Notes: generated by a model from the letters alone, not told the origin. A stretch of DNA of 64,000 nucleotides from Tardiphaga sp. P9-11 (GCF_008329525.1 NZ_NPKQ01000001.1:744001-808000); one strand, 5' to 3'; shown: positions 1-9,300, counted from the first letter of the stretch. Made by a program: numbers and translations.

Positions 1-129
1 GACCGAGACGCCGCCAACCCGTCGGCCCTTCTCCACCACCAGCACGGACTTGCCGAGCTTGGCGAACTGGACGGCTGCGCGCCGGCCAGAGGGGCCGGAG
101 CCGATCACGATCATGTCGTAGTCATACAT
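1..129 (-). CDS. sthA: Soluble pyridine nucleotide transhydrogenase, N-terminal part
   Basis: The first 43 codons of a gene running leftwards out of the window. They encode an N-terminal Rossmann dinucleotide-binding motif ([20 protein letters not shown]) with the G-x-G-x-x-G FAD fingerprint, followed by a VVEKG strand that ends in the acidic ribose-binding residue. The start [19 protein letters not shown] closely resembles Si-specific NAD(P)+ transhydrogenases, FAD enzymes of the dihydrolipoamide dehydrogenase fold that balance NADPH and NADH in the cytoplasm. Only the N-terminus is visible, so another disulfide-reductase-family flavoprotein cannot be excluded. Confidence 0.75.
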   Translation of the reverse strand, partial: MYDYDMIVIGSGPSGRRAAVQFAKLGKSVLVVEKGRRVGGVSV

Positions 130-407
130 CGAAGAGGCCTCAAAACCGGAAGGGCCGGCATATGCAATTGCTTTTCCATGCAGCAATCGGGCCACAGGCG
201 GTCTCTTCCTGCACGAGGAATGCAAATTCGGTGTGACTTGGACGGTGAGATGGACTTGCGAAGCCGGCCTGCGGTCAGCGCGCCGACCAATTCCGGCGGG
301 AGGGCTCAATTGAATAAAGCTACCTCCGAGGTAATCGACGCGATGACCGGAAGCTGGGATCAAAGTGGACGGCTGCTTCAGTCCGAACCGTTGAGCGAGG
401 CGCTACC

Positions 408-1817
408 ATGCACCAGATCGTGGCCAATCCTGTCGACTCCGCGCACCGCTGGTGGGTACTGGCGATCGTCGTTGCGGCGCAATTCATGTTTGGGGTCGAT
501 GCCTTCATCGTCAATGTCGCGGTCCCAACCATCGCGGTCGAGCTTCGTGCCAGCGCGGCGCAGATCGAGGCCGTGATTGCGGTCTATCTGATCGGATATG
601 CGACGCTGGTGATCACCGGTGGCCGGCTCGGTGATATCTACGGCACCAGGAACACCTTTCTCGCCGGCGTGCTCGGCTTCACCCTGACATCACTGTGGTG
701 CGGGCTCGCGCAATCCGGACCGGAGCTGATTCTGGCGCGGCTGGCACAGGGCGCGACTGCGGCGCTGATGGTGCCGCAGGTGCTGGCCACCATCCATGTG
801 CTGTTTGCAGACGAAACCCGCGCCCGCGCCTTCGCCATCTACGGCATCGTGCTCGGCCTTGCCGGCGCTGCGGGCTTTCTGCTCGGTGGCCTGCTGGTGA
901 CGATGGACCTTGCAGGCCTCGGCTGGCGTGCAGTGTTCTTCGTCAATGAACCGGTGGGGCTTGTCATCATCGCAGCTGCGTGGCGGCTGATGCCGTACGT
1001 TCCCCGCCATCCAGGCACGCGGCTGGATATACCGGGCGCGCTGGTGCTGTTCGCCGGATTGCTCGGTCTGATCGGCCCACTGTTGTTCGGGCACGAACTG
1101 CACTGGGCACCGTCGGTGTGGCTGGCGATGGTTGCGGGCGCGGCAGTGATCGCCGGCTTCGTCAGGCTGGAGCGCCGCGTCGCGCTGCACGGGGGCATGC
1201 CGCTGATCGATCTGGCGTTGCTCGCGGATGCTGCTTTCATGCGTGGGCTATGCGCGGTGTTCTTTTTCTTCTTCGCCAATCTGTCATTTTACCTCGTGAT
1301 GACGTTGTTCATGCAGAACGCGTTGCACATTCCGCCGATGCGGGCAGGTCTCATGTTCATACCGCTGGCGCTGGCCTTCATTGTCGCATCGCGTCACAGC
1401 GGCAGGCGGTCGCGCCATCGTGGCAGCCTGGTGCTGATCGAGGGTTGCGTGGTGCAGGTCATCGGTCTCGCCGCGCTGGCCGCGATGGTGCTGGCCTCGA
1501 ACGCGTCGTCAGCATCGCTGCTGGCGGTGCCGCTTGCCGTGTTCGGCTATGGCCAGGGTCTGGTCATGGCGCCGCTGTCCAGTGCCGTGCTGTCGACCGT
1601 GCAGCCGTCGAGCGCGGGAGCCGGCTCGGGCATATACGGCACCGCGGCGCAAATCGCCAACGCAGCCGGCGTTGCTGCGATCGGCGCGGTCTATTTCGCG
1701 GTGCAATCCGCAGCATCGGCAGCCATCGCGCTGCTCGCAAGCTTTGCATTATGCGCGTTGTCGGTCGCCGCCTGTGCGGGCTTTCTGCTATGGATGCGCC
1801 GCGCGGGCAACGCATAG
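408..1817 (+). CDS. MFS drug/metabolite exporter, DHA2 (14-TM) type
   Basis: A 469-residue polytopic inner-membrane protein. It begins with a short cytoplasmic tail and TM1 carrying the pattern FGVDAFIVNVAVPTI, the counterpart of the D-x-T-I-V-N-V-A-L motif C region of DHA2 exporters such as EmrB/QacA. It also has the loop 2-3 motif GGRLGDIYGTR. Length and hydrophobic periodicity suit 14 helices. The family exports drugs or metabolites with proton antiport; the substrate cannot be read from sequence. No periplasmic adaptor (EmrA-like) lies beside it. The gene is divergent from the transhydrogenase across about 280 bases in which nothing else coding was recognised. Confidence 0.8.
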   Translation: MHQIVANPVDSAHRWWVLAIVVAAQFMFGVDAFIVNVAVPTIAVELRASAAQIEAVIAVYLIGYATLVITGGRLGDIYGTRNTFLAGVLGFTLTSLWCGLAQSGPELILARLAQGATAALMVPQVLATIHVLFADETRARAFAIYGIVLGLAGAAGFLLGGLLVTMDLAGLGWRAVFFVNEPVGLVIIAAAWRLMPYVPRHPGTRLDIPGALVLFAGLLGLIGPLLFGHELHWAPSVWLAMVAGAAVIAGFVRLERRVALHGGMPLIDLALLADAAFMRGLCAVFFFFFANLSFYLVMTLFMQNALHIPPMRAGLMFIPLALAFIVASRHSGRRSRHRGSLVLIEGCVVQVIGLAALAAMVLASNASSASLLAVPLAVFGYGQGLVMAPLSSAVLSTVQPSSAGAGSGIYGTAAQIANAAGVAAIGAVYFAVQSAASAAIALLASFALCALSVAACAGFLLWMRRAGNA

Positions 1818-1853
1818 AATTCCAGCACGGCGTTTGACAGTCCAGCACGCGCC

Positions 1854-1882
1854 TTGACAGGTCAATCGCGATGGCTTGATAT
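1854..1882 (+). promoter_or_regulatory. Candidate promoter/operator of the chromate resistance genes
   Basis: A perfect -35 hexamer TTGACA (1854-1859) is followed after exactly 17 bases by TGATAT (1877-1882), a weak -10. The -35 is embedded in the palindrome TTGAC-AG-GTCAA (1854-1865), and a second TTGACAG copy lies 20 bases upstream (1834-1840). The placement, about 80 bases before the chrB start, fits a regulated promoter. Function is inferred. Confidence 0.45.
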
Positions 1883-1961
1883 TGGGGCATGGGGACAAAG
1901 CGATCTCCCCACGAGGCGACATGCCCAAGTATCGCGTCCCGCATTCCTGCAAGGACGCGCC

Positions 1962-2780
1962 ATGTCATCGATTAACAGCATTTCCGTTGGAAAACTCGTT
2001 CGCCTGATCGGGACCCCGAAATGTCCCGCGCTCGTCGACGTCCGCACCGACGAGGATTTCGCGCTGTCGCCGTTTCTCCTGCCAGGTTCGGTCCGGCGGC
2101 CATTCGGCGACGTGAATGGTTGGGCCGCGGCGCTGCGCGGTCGATCCGCCGTGGTGATCTGCCAGAAAGATCTCAAGCTCAGTCACGGCGTTGCCGCGCT
2201 ACTGCGCGATGGCGGTATCCCGGCAGAGGTTCTGGAAGGCGGGTATCTCGGATGGGAGAGTGCAGGCCTGCCGCGCGTTCCCACCGGCAAGTTACCGCCG
2301 CAAAACACGCAGGGCCGTACCCTGTGGGTGACGCGCGAACGCCCAAAGATCGACCGCATTGCCTGTCCCTGGCTGATCCGGCGTTTCATTGATCCGGCGG
2401 CGCTGTTCATGTTCGTTGCGCCGTCGGAAGTGTCGGCCGTCGGCGAGAAATTCGATGCTGCGCCCTTCGATATCGAAGGCGTGTTCTGGAGCCATCGCGG
2501 CGAGCTCTGTACCTTCGATGTGATGATCGAGGAATTCGGCCTCGCCACGCCGCCGTTGCTGCGGCTGGCTACCATTGTCCGCGCGGCGGATACAGCGCGG
2601 CTCGATCTCGCCCCGGAAGCGCCGGGCCTGCTGGCGGCGTCACTCGGGCTGTCGCGGATGTATGCCGACGATCTCGAGCAGCTTGAGGCTGGACTGAATC
2701 TGTACGATGCGTTCTATCGCTGGTGCCGAGATGCGAGCGCCGAAACCCACAACTGGCCTACAGCAAAGACGAAAGCTTGA
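1962..2780 (+). CDS. chrB: Rhodanese / chromate resistance protein (ChrB C-terminal domain)
   Basis: A 272-residue cytoplasmic protein. Residues 1 to about 115 form a rhodanese-like domain (LVDVRTDEDF, then VVICQKD with Cys67 in the active-site loop position). Residues about 125-265 match the ChrB chromate-resistance domain (RERPKIDRIACPWLIRRFID). The start at 1962 was chosen because AAGGA lies about 7 bases upstream and the rhodanese fold begins immediately; an upstream in-frame codon at 1854 would add 36 unlikely residues across the promoter. Its stop lies one base before the chrA start, so the two are co-translated. Classical ChrB has a different, HTH-like N-terminus and senses chromate; here a sulfurtransferase domain replaces it, so a regulatory role is doubtful. 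Confidence 0.85.
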   Translation: MSSINSISVGKLVRLIGTPKCPALVDVRTDEDFALSPFLLPGSVRRPFGDVNGWAAALRGRSAVVICQKDLKLSHGVAALLRDGGIPAEVLEGGYLGWESAGLPRVPTGKLPPQNTQGRTLWVTRERPKIDRIACPWLIRRFIDPAALFMFVAPSEVSAVGEKFDAAPFDIEGVFWSHRGELCTFDVMIEEFGLATPPLLRLATIVRAADTARLDLAPEAPGLLAASLGLSRMYADDLEQLEAGLNLYDAFYRWCRDASAETHNWPTAKTKA

Positions 2781-2781
2781 G

Positions 2782-4179
2782 ATGGCGGAAGCAACTACGG
2801 TCACACCACCGGCCATTCCCCAGCCGCAGACCCACGGCGTTTCCTTCTCGGAGGCTTTCGCGGTCTGGCTGCGCATCTCGCTGCTGTCGTTCGGCGGTCC
2901 GGCCGGGCAGATCGCGGTGATGCATCGCATCCTCGTCGACGAAAAGCGCTGGGTGTCGGAGAGTCGGTTTCTGCATGCGCTGAATTACTGCATGCTGCTC
3001 CCCGGTCCGGAAGCGCAGCAGCTTGCGACTTATATCGGCTGGCTGATGCACCGGACCGCTGGCGGGTTGATGGCCGGCGGGCTGTTCATCCTTCCCGGTG
3101 CGATCAGCATCATGGTGCTGAGCTGGATCTATGCGGCATTCGGCAATGTCGGCATCGTCGCGGCGCTGTTCTTCGGCTTGAAGTCCGCAGTGCTCGCGAT
3201 CGTGCTGCAGGCGGTGGTGCGGGTCGGTAGCCGCGCATTGAAGAACAACATGATGCGGGCTTTGGCGGCGATTGCCTTTGTCGCGCTGTTCTTTTTCGAT
3301 GTGCCGTTCCCGGTGATCGTTTTCGGTGCGGCGGCGATTGGCTTTCTCGGCGGTCGGGCCGGCCTGCCGGCTTTCACGGTGAGTGCGGGCCACGGGTCAT
3401 CAGGTGGTGCCGACGCTGATAGTTTGCTTGGAGATCAGCTTCCTCCCCATGCCCGGCCGAGCGTCCGGCAGTCGTTCGTCGTTGCGGCCGTCTGGCTAGT
3501 GCTGTGGCTCACGCCCGTCGCTGTGCTGCTCATAGCTCTCGGTAGCGGCGACGTGTTCAGCCAGATTGCCGTTTTCTTCTCCAAGATGGCGATGGTCACC
3601 TTTGGCGGTGCATATGCGGTTCTCGCTTATGTCGCGCAGCAGGCCGTCGATCATTACGCTTGGCTGCGGCCTGGCGAGATGCTCGACGGTCTCGGCATGG
3701 CCGAAACCACGCCTGGTCCGTTGATCATGGTGCTGCAATTCGTGGGCTTCATGGCTGCCTTCCGCGCACCGGGGATGTTGCCGCCGCTGCTGGCGGGCAC
3801 GCTTGGTGGATTGCTCGCGACCTGGGTGACCTTTGCGCCGTGCTTTCTCTGGATTTTCCTCGGGGCGCCGTTCGTCGAAACGCTTCGTGGCAACCGTGCG
3901 CTGAGCGCCGCGCTGGCGGCGATTACCGCCGCAGTGGTCGGCGTCATCCTCAACCTCGCGATATGGTTCGCCATCCACACGATGTTTCGCGACGTGAAAC
4001 CTGTTCGTGCGCTCGGAATCAGCTTCGACATGCCGGTTCTGCACAGCGTCAATGGATGGGCTGTCGCGTTGTCGGTCGCAGCCATGCTCGGGGTATTTTA
4101 TCTGAGGATTGGTCTGCTGCAGATCCTGTTGGCCTGTGCAGGCACGGGCGTGCTTTTGCATCTCGCCGGCCTGGTATGA
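2782..4179 (+). CDS. chrA: Chromate efflux transporter ChrA (long-chain, two-domain)
   Basis: A 465-residue membrane protein with two homologous ChrA halves. The N-terminal half has the signature SFGGPAGQIAVMH and a LLPGPEAQQL loop; the C-terminal half has TFGGAYAVLAYV and ETTPGPLIMV. CHR proteins export chromate, an oxyanion taken up by sulfate systems, driven by the proton motive force. A hydrophilic linker near residues 190-225 separates the halves. The start at 2782 directly follows the chrB stop; an earlier in-frame start at 2707 lies inside chrB and is not needed. The chrB-chrA pairing makes chromate resistance the confident reading. Confidence 0.92.
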   Translation: MAEATTVTPPAIPQPQTHGVSFSEAFAVWLRISLLSFGGPAGQIAVMHRILVDEKRWVSESRFLHALNYCMLLPGPEAQQLATYIGWLMHRTAGGLMAGGLFILPGAISIMVLSWIYAAFGNVGIVAALFFGLKSAVLAIVLQAVVRVGSRALKNNMMRALAAIAFVALFFFDVPFPVIVFGAAAIGFLGGRAGLPAFTVSAGHGSSGGADADSLLGDQLPPHARPSVRQSFVVAAVWLVLWLTPVAVLLIALGSGDVFSQIAVFFSKMAMVTFGGAYAVLAYVAQQAVDHYAWLRPGEMLDGLGMAETTPGPLIMVLQFVGFMAAFRAPGMLPPLLAGTLGGLLATWVTFAPCFLWIFLGAPFVETLRGNRALSAALAAITAAVVGVILNLAIWFAIHTMFRDVKPVRALGISFDMPVLHSVNGWAVALSVAAMLGVFYLRIGLLQILLACAGTGVLLHLAGLV

Positions 4180-4283
4180 CCATCGCGAAACCGTGTGCTG
4201 GAGAATGAAATAGCGGCTGACGGAACAGGAACGTTTCGAAAGACGTGGCGTTGGAGGCATTGTTCACTCAACAGGAGCTGACT

Positions 4284-4532
4284 ATGCGGAAAACCATGCT
4301 TGCTGCGATTTGCGCCACGGCCATTGGCGCCACCCCGTTCGCAGCCTTCGCACAGGCGACCGGCCCCTCGGGTCAGGATTCGACCAAGATGGGTACCGGC
4401 ACGACGGCCAAGGACGGCGAATCCAGGGCGACGGGCACTCAAGGCATGTCGAACAACGGCACGAAGAAGGATTCCATGCACAAGGACGGCATGAAGAAAG
4501 ACCACATGATGAAGAACGAGATGAAGAAATAG
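4284..4532 (+). CDS. Exported pentapeptide MxKDx-repeat protein
   Basis: An 82-residue protein with a clear signal peptide (MRKTMLAAICATAIGATPF, cleavage after AFA-Q). The Thr/Gly-rich mature part ends in tandem Met-x-Lys-Asp-x units (DSMHKDGMKKDHMMK). This matches the small periplasmic MxKDx repeat proteins common in this bacterial family, whose function is not established; Met/Asp repeats suggest metal binding (inference). The start at 4284 is preceded by AGGAG at proper spacing; an upstream in-frame start at 4245 would bury the signal peptide. Confidence 0.75.
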   Translation: MRKTMLAAICATAIGATPFAAFAQATGPSGQDSTKMGTGTTAKDGESRATGTQGMSNNGTKKDSMHKDGMKKDHMMKNEMKK

Positions 4533-4741
4533 CTCGTCGATTCTCCCGCCTCACCCCGCATGGCCAGCCACATGAGGTCGGGCGTGCGGGGCTTCCTTTG
4601 CGAAATAGGTAATATTTGAAGCGTCAGTGGCGCCTCTCATTTGGTTGATAGGTATATTGAAACCGTATTTGTTTTATTTTGCAGTGCAGCAACCATATGT
4701 CGGCGGTGCTGTTGTATAAGCCTGACGACCCAGGAGTTGCC

Positions 4742-5929
4742 GTGTCTCTCGCCGATAATATCGATTTCCTCCGGAACCTCCCGAAACTGCCTGGAATCAA
4801 CACGTTGGAGGGGATTGCGCGCGGCCGTGCGGCTGCGGGCCCTAGCCCGATCAGCGAATCAACGGGCTTCGGCAGCAATCCCGGCGACCTCCGGATGTTC
4901 AGCTACGTGCCAGCCACGCTGACCGCCAAGCCGGCGCTGGTCGTCGTGCTGCACGGGTGCACCCAGACTGCGGCGGGCTATGATGCCGGCTCCGGCTGGT
5001 CTGCCCTCGCCGAGCATTATGGCTTTGCGCTGCTCATGCCCGAGCAGAAGTCATCCAACAACGGTAACGCCTGCTTCAACTGGTTCAGCGCCGACGATAT
5101 CGCCCGCGACAGCGGCGAGGCGCTCTCGATCCGGGAGATGATCGAGCAGATGGCCGTGGACCACGATGTGGACCGCAAGCGCATTTTCGTCACGGGTCTG
5201 TCGGCCGGCGGTGCGATGACCTCGGTGATGCTGGCGACCTATCCCGATGTGTTTGCGGCCGGCGCGATTATCGCGGGTCTACCCTATGGTATCGCCACCA
5301 CAATGCAGGACGCACTGAGTGGCATGTATCGCGCGGCATCGCGCCCCGCCAGTGATCTCGGCAATCTCGTGCGCAAGGCATCGCCCCATACCGGGCCGTG
5401 GCCGAAGGTATCGGTCTGGCACGGCAGTGCCGATCGCACCGTCAACCCCGCCAATGCGGGCGAGATCGTCAAGCAATGGCTCCATCTTCATGGCCTGCCG
5501 CCTGCACCGATGTCCGCCGTGGATGTCGATGGCTATCCGCGCGAGGTGTGGTGGAACACTGACGGCGAAACTGTCGTGGAATCCTACACCATCACCGATA
5601 TGGCGCATGGCACGCCGCTGGCGATTGCCGGACAGGATGAGCCCTATGGTGCCGCCGGTGCCTTCCTGCTCGAAGCCGGCATCTCATCGTCCTATCATAT
5701 CGCGCAGTTCTTCGGCCTGACGAAGCAACTCGCGCCACGCAATGTCGAAGCTGCTGCCGCGGAACCCGCGGCTCCGGCGGATGCCATCGTTTCGTCGGTG
5801 ACGCAGAAACCGCGCGTAGCAGATGATCGGCGCACCGCACGCCGCGATCCGGCAGGGCGTCGTGCCCTCGATATCAATGGTGCCATTACCCGGGCACTTA
5901 CGGCTGCCGGTCTCATCAAGTCACCCTGA
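4742..5929 (+). CDS. PHB depolymerase family esterase (LpqC-like alpha/beta hydrolase)
   Basis: A 395-residue alpha/beta hydrolase. It has the oxyanion-hole segment VVVLHGCTQTAAGYD, a lipase box GLSAGG with the predicted nucleophile Ser154, an Asp-containing SVWHGSADRTVNPAN segment and a C-terminal His in TDMAHGTPL. This is the layout of the extracellular catalytic-domain type 1 short-chain PHA depolymerase/feruloyl esterase family. No clear signal peptide is present, and the last 70 residues are Ala/Arg-rich and disordered. The start GTG at 4742 was preferred because AGGAG lies about 6 bases upstream and the homologous region begins there; an ATG at 4679 is possible. Substrate is unknown: PHB oligomer or acyl ester. 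Confidence 0.75.
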   Translation: MSLADNIDFLRNLPKLPGINTLEGIARGRAAAGPSPISESTGFGSNPGDLRMFSYVPATLTAKPALVVVLHGCTQTAAGYDAGSGWSALAEHYGFALLMPEQKSSNNGNACFNWFSADDIARDSGEALSIREMIEQMAVDHDVDRKRIFVTGLSAGGAMTSVMLATYPDVFAAGAIIAGLPYGIATTMQDALSGMYRAASRPASDLGNLVRKASPHTGPWPKVSVWHGSADRTVNPANAGEIVKQWLHLHGLPPAPMSAVDVDGYPREVWWNTDGETVVESYTITDMAHGTPLAIAGQDEPYGAAGAFLLEAGISSSYHIAQFFGLTKQLAPRNVEAAAAEPAAPADAIVSSVTQKPRVADDRRTARRDPAGRRALDINGAITRALTAAGLIKSP

Positions 5930-6008
5930 CGAGTAACACGGGGTGATCGGCGACGATTTGCGCCGGGTCTGACAGGGCGCTAAGTTCTCAAGATACGTCA
6001 GACGAGTC

Positions 6009-8519
6009 TTGCGTACCGATTGCCCGCGCATGTTGGATGTCCACTCATCGAACTCAGTCGATTTCCTTGCCGGTGGCGGCGAGATGGGCGCGCACATGCG
6101 TGCTTACGACTGGGCGAACAGCCCGCTCGGCACGCCGGATACCTGGGCGCAAGGTTTGCGCACCGCGATCCGTATCGTCCTCAATACGCGCCATCCGATG
6201 TTCATCTGGTGGGGGCCAGAGCTCATCCAGTTTTACAACGATGCCTATAGCGAGACGATGGATGCACAACAGCATTCGCGTGCGCTGGGGAGTCGTGGCC
6301 GCGAATTTTGGCGCGAGATCTGGCCCATCATCGGTCCGCAGATCGAGCACGTGATGAGCGGACTCGGCGCCACTTGGCACGAGCACCAACTGGTGCCGAT
6401 GACCCGAAACGGGAAACTGGAAAATAGCTACTGGACCTATGGCTATAGTCCGCTCGACCTCGATGGCGGCGTTGGCGGCGTGCTGGTGATCTGCCGGGAC
6501 GTCACGGAAGATTACAAAGTTAACATCGCTTTGCGTGAGCGCGAGGCCGAGCTCGCGCGCGTGCAGCAGATCGGCCAGATCGGTGGCCTCGAAGTCGATC
6601 TGCGCACCGGCTTTCGCAATCGCCGTTCGCCTGAATATCTGATCGTTCACGGTCTGCCGCCGGAGGCCGCCAACGAGTCACATGAGGATTGGGTACGCCG
6701 TATCCATCCCGAGGATCGCGAAGCGACTGAGCAGAAATTTCGCGAGGCCGTGGAAAGCGGCGTGCGCGATTACGCGGTGCAGTATCGCATCATTCGCCCG
6801 AGCGATGGCCAGACCCGCTGGATTTCAGTGCGGTCCTATATCGAGCGCGATGAAGCGGGCAAGCCGCTGCGGCTGGTCGGCGCGCATACGGATGTGACCG
6901 ATCAGGTGCTAGCCGAGCAGGCGCTGCGCAAGAGCGAAGAAGAAGCGCGGCAGCTCGCGGCAAAGCTTGCGGATCTCAATGAAACGCTGGAGCAGCGCGT
7001 GCGCGACAAGACGCGCGAGCGCGACCGGATCTGGAGCGTATCGCAGGACCTGCTGATGGTCGCCGATTACGACGGTATCTGGCGAACGGTTAATCCTGCC
7101 TGGACACGCACGCTCGGTTGGAGCGAAGCGGAGCTGCTGAACAAGACCTCGCGCTGGCTCGAACATCCCGAGGACCAAGCCAGGACGATGGCCGAGATCG
7201 ACAAGCTGGCCGCCGGTCAACTGACGATCCGCTTCGAGAATCGCTTCCGCCACAGGGATGGCTCATATCGCTGGCTATCCTGGACGGCGGTGCCGGATCG
7301 GAACCAGATCTATTGCGTGGCGCGCGATATTACTGCCGAGAAGGCCGCCGCCGAGCGCCTCAAAAGTACTGAAGAGGCGCTGCGGCAGTCGCAGAAGATG
7401 GAGGCCGTCGGTCAGCTCACCGGCGGCATCGCGCATGATTTCAACAATCTGCTCACGGGCATCGTCGGCTCGCTCGACCTGATGCAGACGCGGCTCGGTC
7501 AGGGCCGCACCGACAATATCGCGCGCTATATCGACGCTGCGATGACCTCGGCCAATCGTGCAGCGGCGCTGACGCATCGGTTGCTGGCCTTCGCGCGGCG
7601 GCAGCCGCTGATTCCGAAAAGCGTCGATGCCAATGCGCTGGTCGTGTCGCTGGAAGATCTGTTGCGCCGAACCATTGGTGAGACGCTGGATCTCGATATC
7701 GCTGCGGCACCGGATCTGTGGTGCACGCTGTGCGATCCGAACCAGCTGGAGAGCGCACTGCTCAATCTGGCGATCAATGCGCGCGACGCGATGCCTGATG
7801 GCGGCCACCTGGAGATCGCGACGCGGAATGTGCGCGTCGATGCCATCAATGCCGATGCGCCGGCCCTGACGCCCGGCGACTATATCTGCATTAGCGTGAG
7901 CGATACTGGTACGGGCATGAGTCCGGAGGTGGTGGCCCGCGCCTTCGATCCGTTCTTCACGACAAAGCCGATCGGGCAGGGCACGGGCCTCGGCCTGTCG
8001 ATGATCTACGGCTTCGCGCGTCAGTCCAATGGACATGTGAGCATCGACAGCAGGCTCGGTGTCGGGACGGCCGTGAAACTGTATCTGCCGCGCCACGAGG
8101 GAGACGCTGCCGCACGCGATGCCGATCCGCTGAAGGGCGATCAGCATATCGCTGCCGGTGAAGCCGTACTGGTGGTTGAGGATGAGCCGGTGGTGCGCTC
8201 GGTCATCATCGAGATGCTGCGGGACGAAGGCTATCGCGTGCTCGAAGCTGTCGATGGGCCATCGGGCCTGCGGGTCCTGCGCGAGACGCCGCAGATCGAT
8301 CTGCTGGTTACCGATGTCGGCCTGCCCGGGATGAACGGCCGTCAACTCGCCGATCAGGCGCGCGAGACGCGGCCGGATTTGAAGATCCTGTTCATTACCG
8401 GTTATGCGGAAAGCGTTGCCATGGCGAAGGGCTTTCTGCTGCCCGGCATGGAAATGATCACCAAGCCGTTCGACCTGGACAATCTCTCGCGGCGCATCCG
8501 CGCGATGGTCACGAACTAA
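6009..8519 (+). CDS. Soluble PAS hybrid sensor histidine kinase with C-terminal receiver
   Basis: An 836-residue protein without membrane segments. Reading from the N-terminus it has a PAS-like domain (about 35-165), a second PAS/PAC (about 190-300), a short coiled coil, a third PAS (about 340-455), HisKA with GGIAHDFNNLL and predicted phospho-His476, and HATPase_c (NLAINARDAMPDGG, SDTGTGMS, GTGLGLSMIYG). It ends in a receiver domain (VLVVEDEPVVR, LLVTDVGLPG with Asp769, KPFDLDNL). It autophosphorylates and passes phosphate to its own receiver and probably to a separate regulator that is not in the neighbourhood. The start is a TTG at 6009; an ATG at 6030 is about equally plausible. The PAS stack suggests a cytoplasmic redox, light or ligand input. 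Confidence 0.85.
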   Translation: MRTDCPRMLDVHSSNSVDFLAGGGEMGAHMRAYDWANSPLGTPDTWAQGLRTAIRIVLNTRHPMFIWWGPELIQFYNDAYSETMDAQQHSRALGSRGREFWREIWPIIGPQIEHVMSGLGATWHEHQLVPMTRNGKLENSYWTYGYSPLDLDGGVGGVLVICRDVTEDYKVNIALREREAELARVQQIGQIGGLEVDLRTGFRNRRSPEYLIVHGLPPEAANESHEDWVRRIHPEDREATEQKFREAVESGVRDYAVQYRIIRPSDGQTRWISVRSYIERDEAGKPLRLVGAHTDVTDQVLAEQALRKSEEEARQLAAKLADLNETLEQRVRDKTRERDRIWSVSQDLLMVADYDGIWRTVNPAWTRTLGWSEAELLNKTSRWLEHPEDQARTMAEIDKLAAGQLTIRFENRFRHRDGSYRWLSWTAVPDRNQIYCVARDITAEKAAAERLKSTEEALRQSQKMEAVGQLTGGIAHDFNNLLTGIVGSLDLMQTRLGQGRTDNIARYIDAAMTSANRAAALTHRLLAFARRQPLIPKSVDANALVVSLEDLLRRTIGETLDLDIAAAPDLWCTLCDPNQLESALLNLAINARDAMPDGGHLEIATRNVRVDAINADAPALTPGDYICISVSDTGTGMSPEVVARAFDPFFTTKPIGQGTGLGLSMIYGFARQSNGHVSIDSRLGVGTAVKLYLPRHEGDAAARDADPLKGDQHIAAGEAVLVVEDEPVVRSVIIEMLRDEGYRVLEAVDGPSGLRVLRETPQIDLLVTDVGLPGMNGRQLADQARETRPDLKILFITGYAESVAMAKGFLLPGMEMITKPFDLDNLSRRIRAMVTN

Positions 8520-8576
8520 AGCGTTTTCAAGCGGAGTGGATAGCGGTTCGCGTCAAGAAAGCGCGTCAAAATAAAA
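8518..8576. repeat. Dispersed palindromic intergenic repeat (Bradyrhizobiaceae type)
   Basis: The segment AAAGCGTTTTCAAGCGGAGT through GAAAGCGCGTCAAAAT contains short complementary arms (GCGTTTTC and a degenerate GAAAGCGC). It resembles a repeat I recall at many intergenic sites in Bradyrhizobium and Rhodopseudomonas genomes. It overlaps the kinase stop codon. Family membership rests on memory and was not searched. Confidence 0.45.
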
Positions 8577-8713
8577 GGCGTAGCTTTCGGTTCCATACAT
8601 CTCCCGATATTTCAGCCGCTGCGCGCGTGTTCGGACAGTTCAATCGCCGGAACCAATGTGCGACCGCGAACTTGTATCGGCGCAATACCGATCAATCAGA
8701 ACTGGAGATCATC

Positions 8714-9133
8714 ATGATCCGCCGTCTTCTTGGAACCGCTGCCGTCGTTGCCGTGATGGCTCTTCCCGCTATTGCTCAGGCTCAGGGTGTTCCCGGAGGT
8801 ATTGAGCGTGGTGCGCGCGATGGCGAGCGCGCTGCCGGCCCTGTTGGCGCTATCGTTGGTGGCACCATCGGTGGTGTCGTCGGTGGTGTCGCCGGTGTGC
8901 TTGGCGTCGACGATCGTCCGCGTTTCCGTAACTATGTCGTGGAACAGCGTCGCCCGTCCTACACCTATAGCAACGAAGTCCGTGTCGGTGCCGTGTTGCC
9001 GGAGAGCGGTGTGACCTATTACGAGGTTCCCGCCGAATATAACTCCGCCCGTGAATACCGCTACACCGTGGTCAATGGTCGCACGGTTCTCGTCGAGCCG
9101 CGCACCCACCGCATTGTCGAAGTGATCGATTAG
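8714..9133 (+). CDS. Exported DUF1236-type protein
   Basis: A 139-residue secreted protein. The signal peptide MIRRLLGTAAVVAVMALPAI ends at AQAQ. A Gly/Val-rich hydrophobic stretch (GAIVGGTIGGVVGGVAG, about residues 46-65) follows and may insert in a membrane. The C-terminal DUF1236-like module holds VRVGAVLPESGVTYYEVP and ends in a VVNGRTVLVEPRTHRIVEVI strand. DUF1236 proteins are abundant in rhizobiales envelopes and their role is unknown. The start was chosen on the signal peptide and a GGAG 9 bases upstream; an in-frame start at 8627 is not supported. A terminator hairpin follows directly. Confidence 0.75.
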   Translation: MIRRLLGTAAVVAVMALPAIAQAQGVPGGIERGARDGERAAGPVGAIVGGTIGGVVGGVAGVLGVDDRPRFRNYVVEQRRPSYTYSNEVRVGAVLPESGVTYYEVPAEYNSAREYRYTVVNGRTVLVEPRTHRIVEVID

Positions 9134-9157
9134 GCCGATCAATAAATGACTTATCGA

Positions 9158-9185
9158 ACAGGCCGCCTTTGGGCGGTCTGTTTTG
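9158..9185 (+). terminator. Rho-independent terminator
   Basis: The hairpin ACAGGCCGCC (9158-9167) / GGCGGTCTGT (9172-9181) has one G-T pair and a 4-base loop and is followed by TTTTGTT. It sits 25 bases after the DUF1236 gene stop, a textbook intrinsic terminator. Confidence 0.85.
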
Positions 9186-9300
9186 TTCCGCCTTATTGCT
9201 GACAGCGTGTCTATGGTCAGCCCCGATGTTCTCGCGTAGAGAAGTGCCGGGGAATCACACGAGCACCACGCGGCGATCAATCGCCCGGATGCGGAGAACG

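Noticed and set aside
4554-4591. CCCCGCA...TGCGGGG stem after the MxKDx gene as a terminator
   Set aside because: The 24-base loop and lack of a T run make it weak; not listed as a feature.
7275-8345. Minus-strand open reading of 356 codons within the hybrid kinase gene
   Set aside because: The plus-strand kinase has all catalytic motifs there; the reverse reading has shadow composition and no domain.
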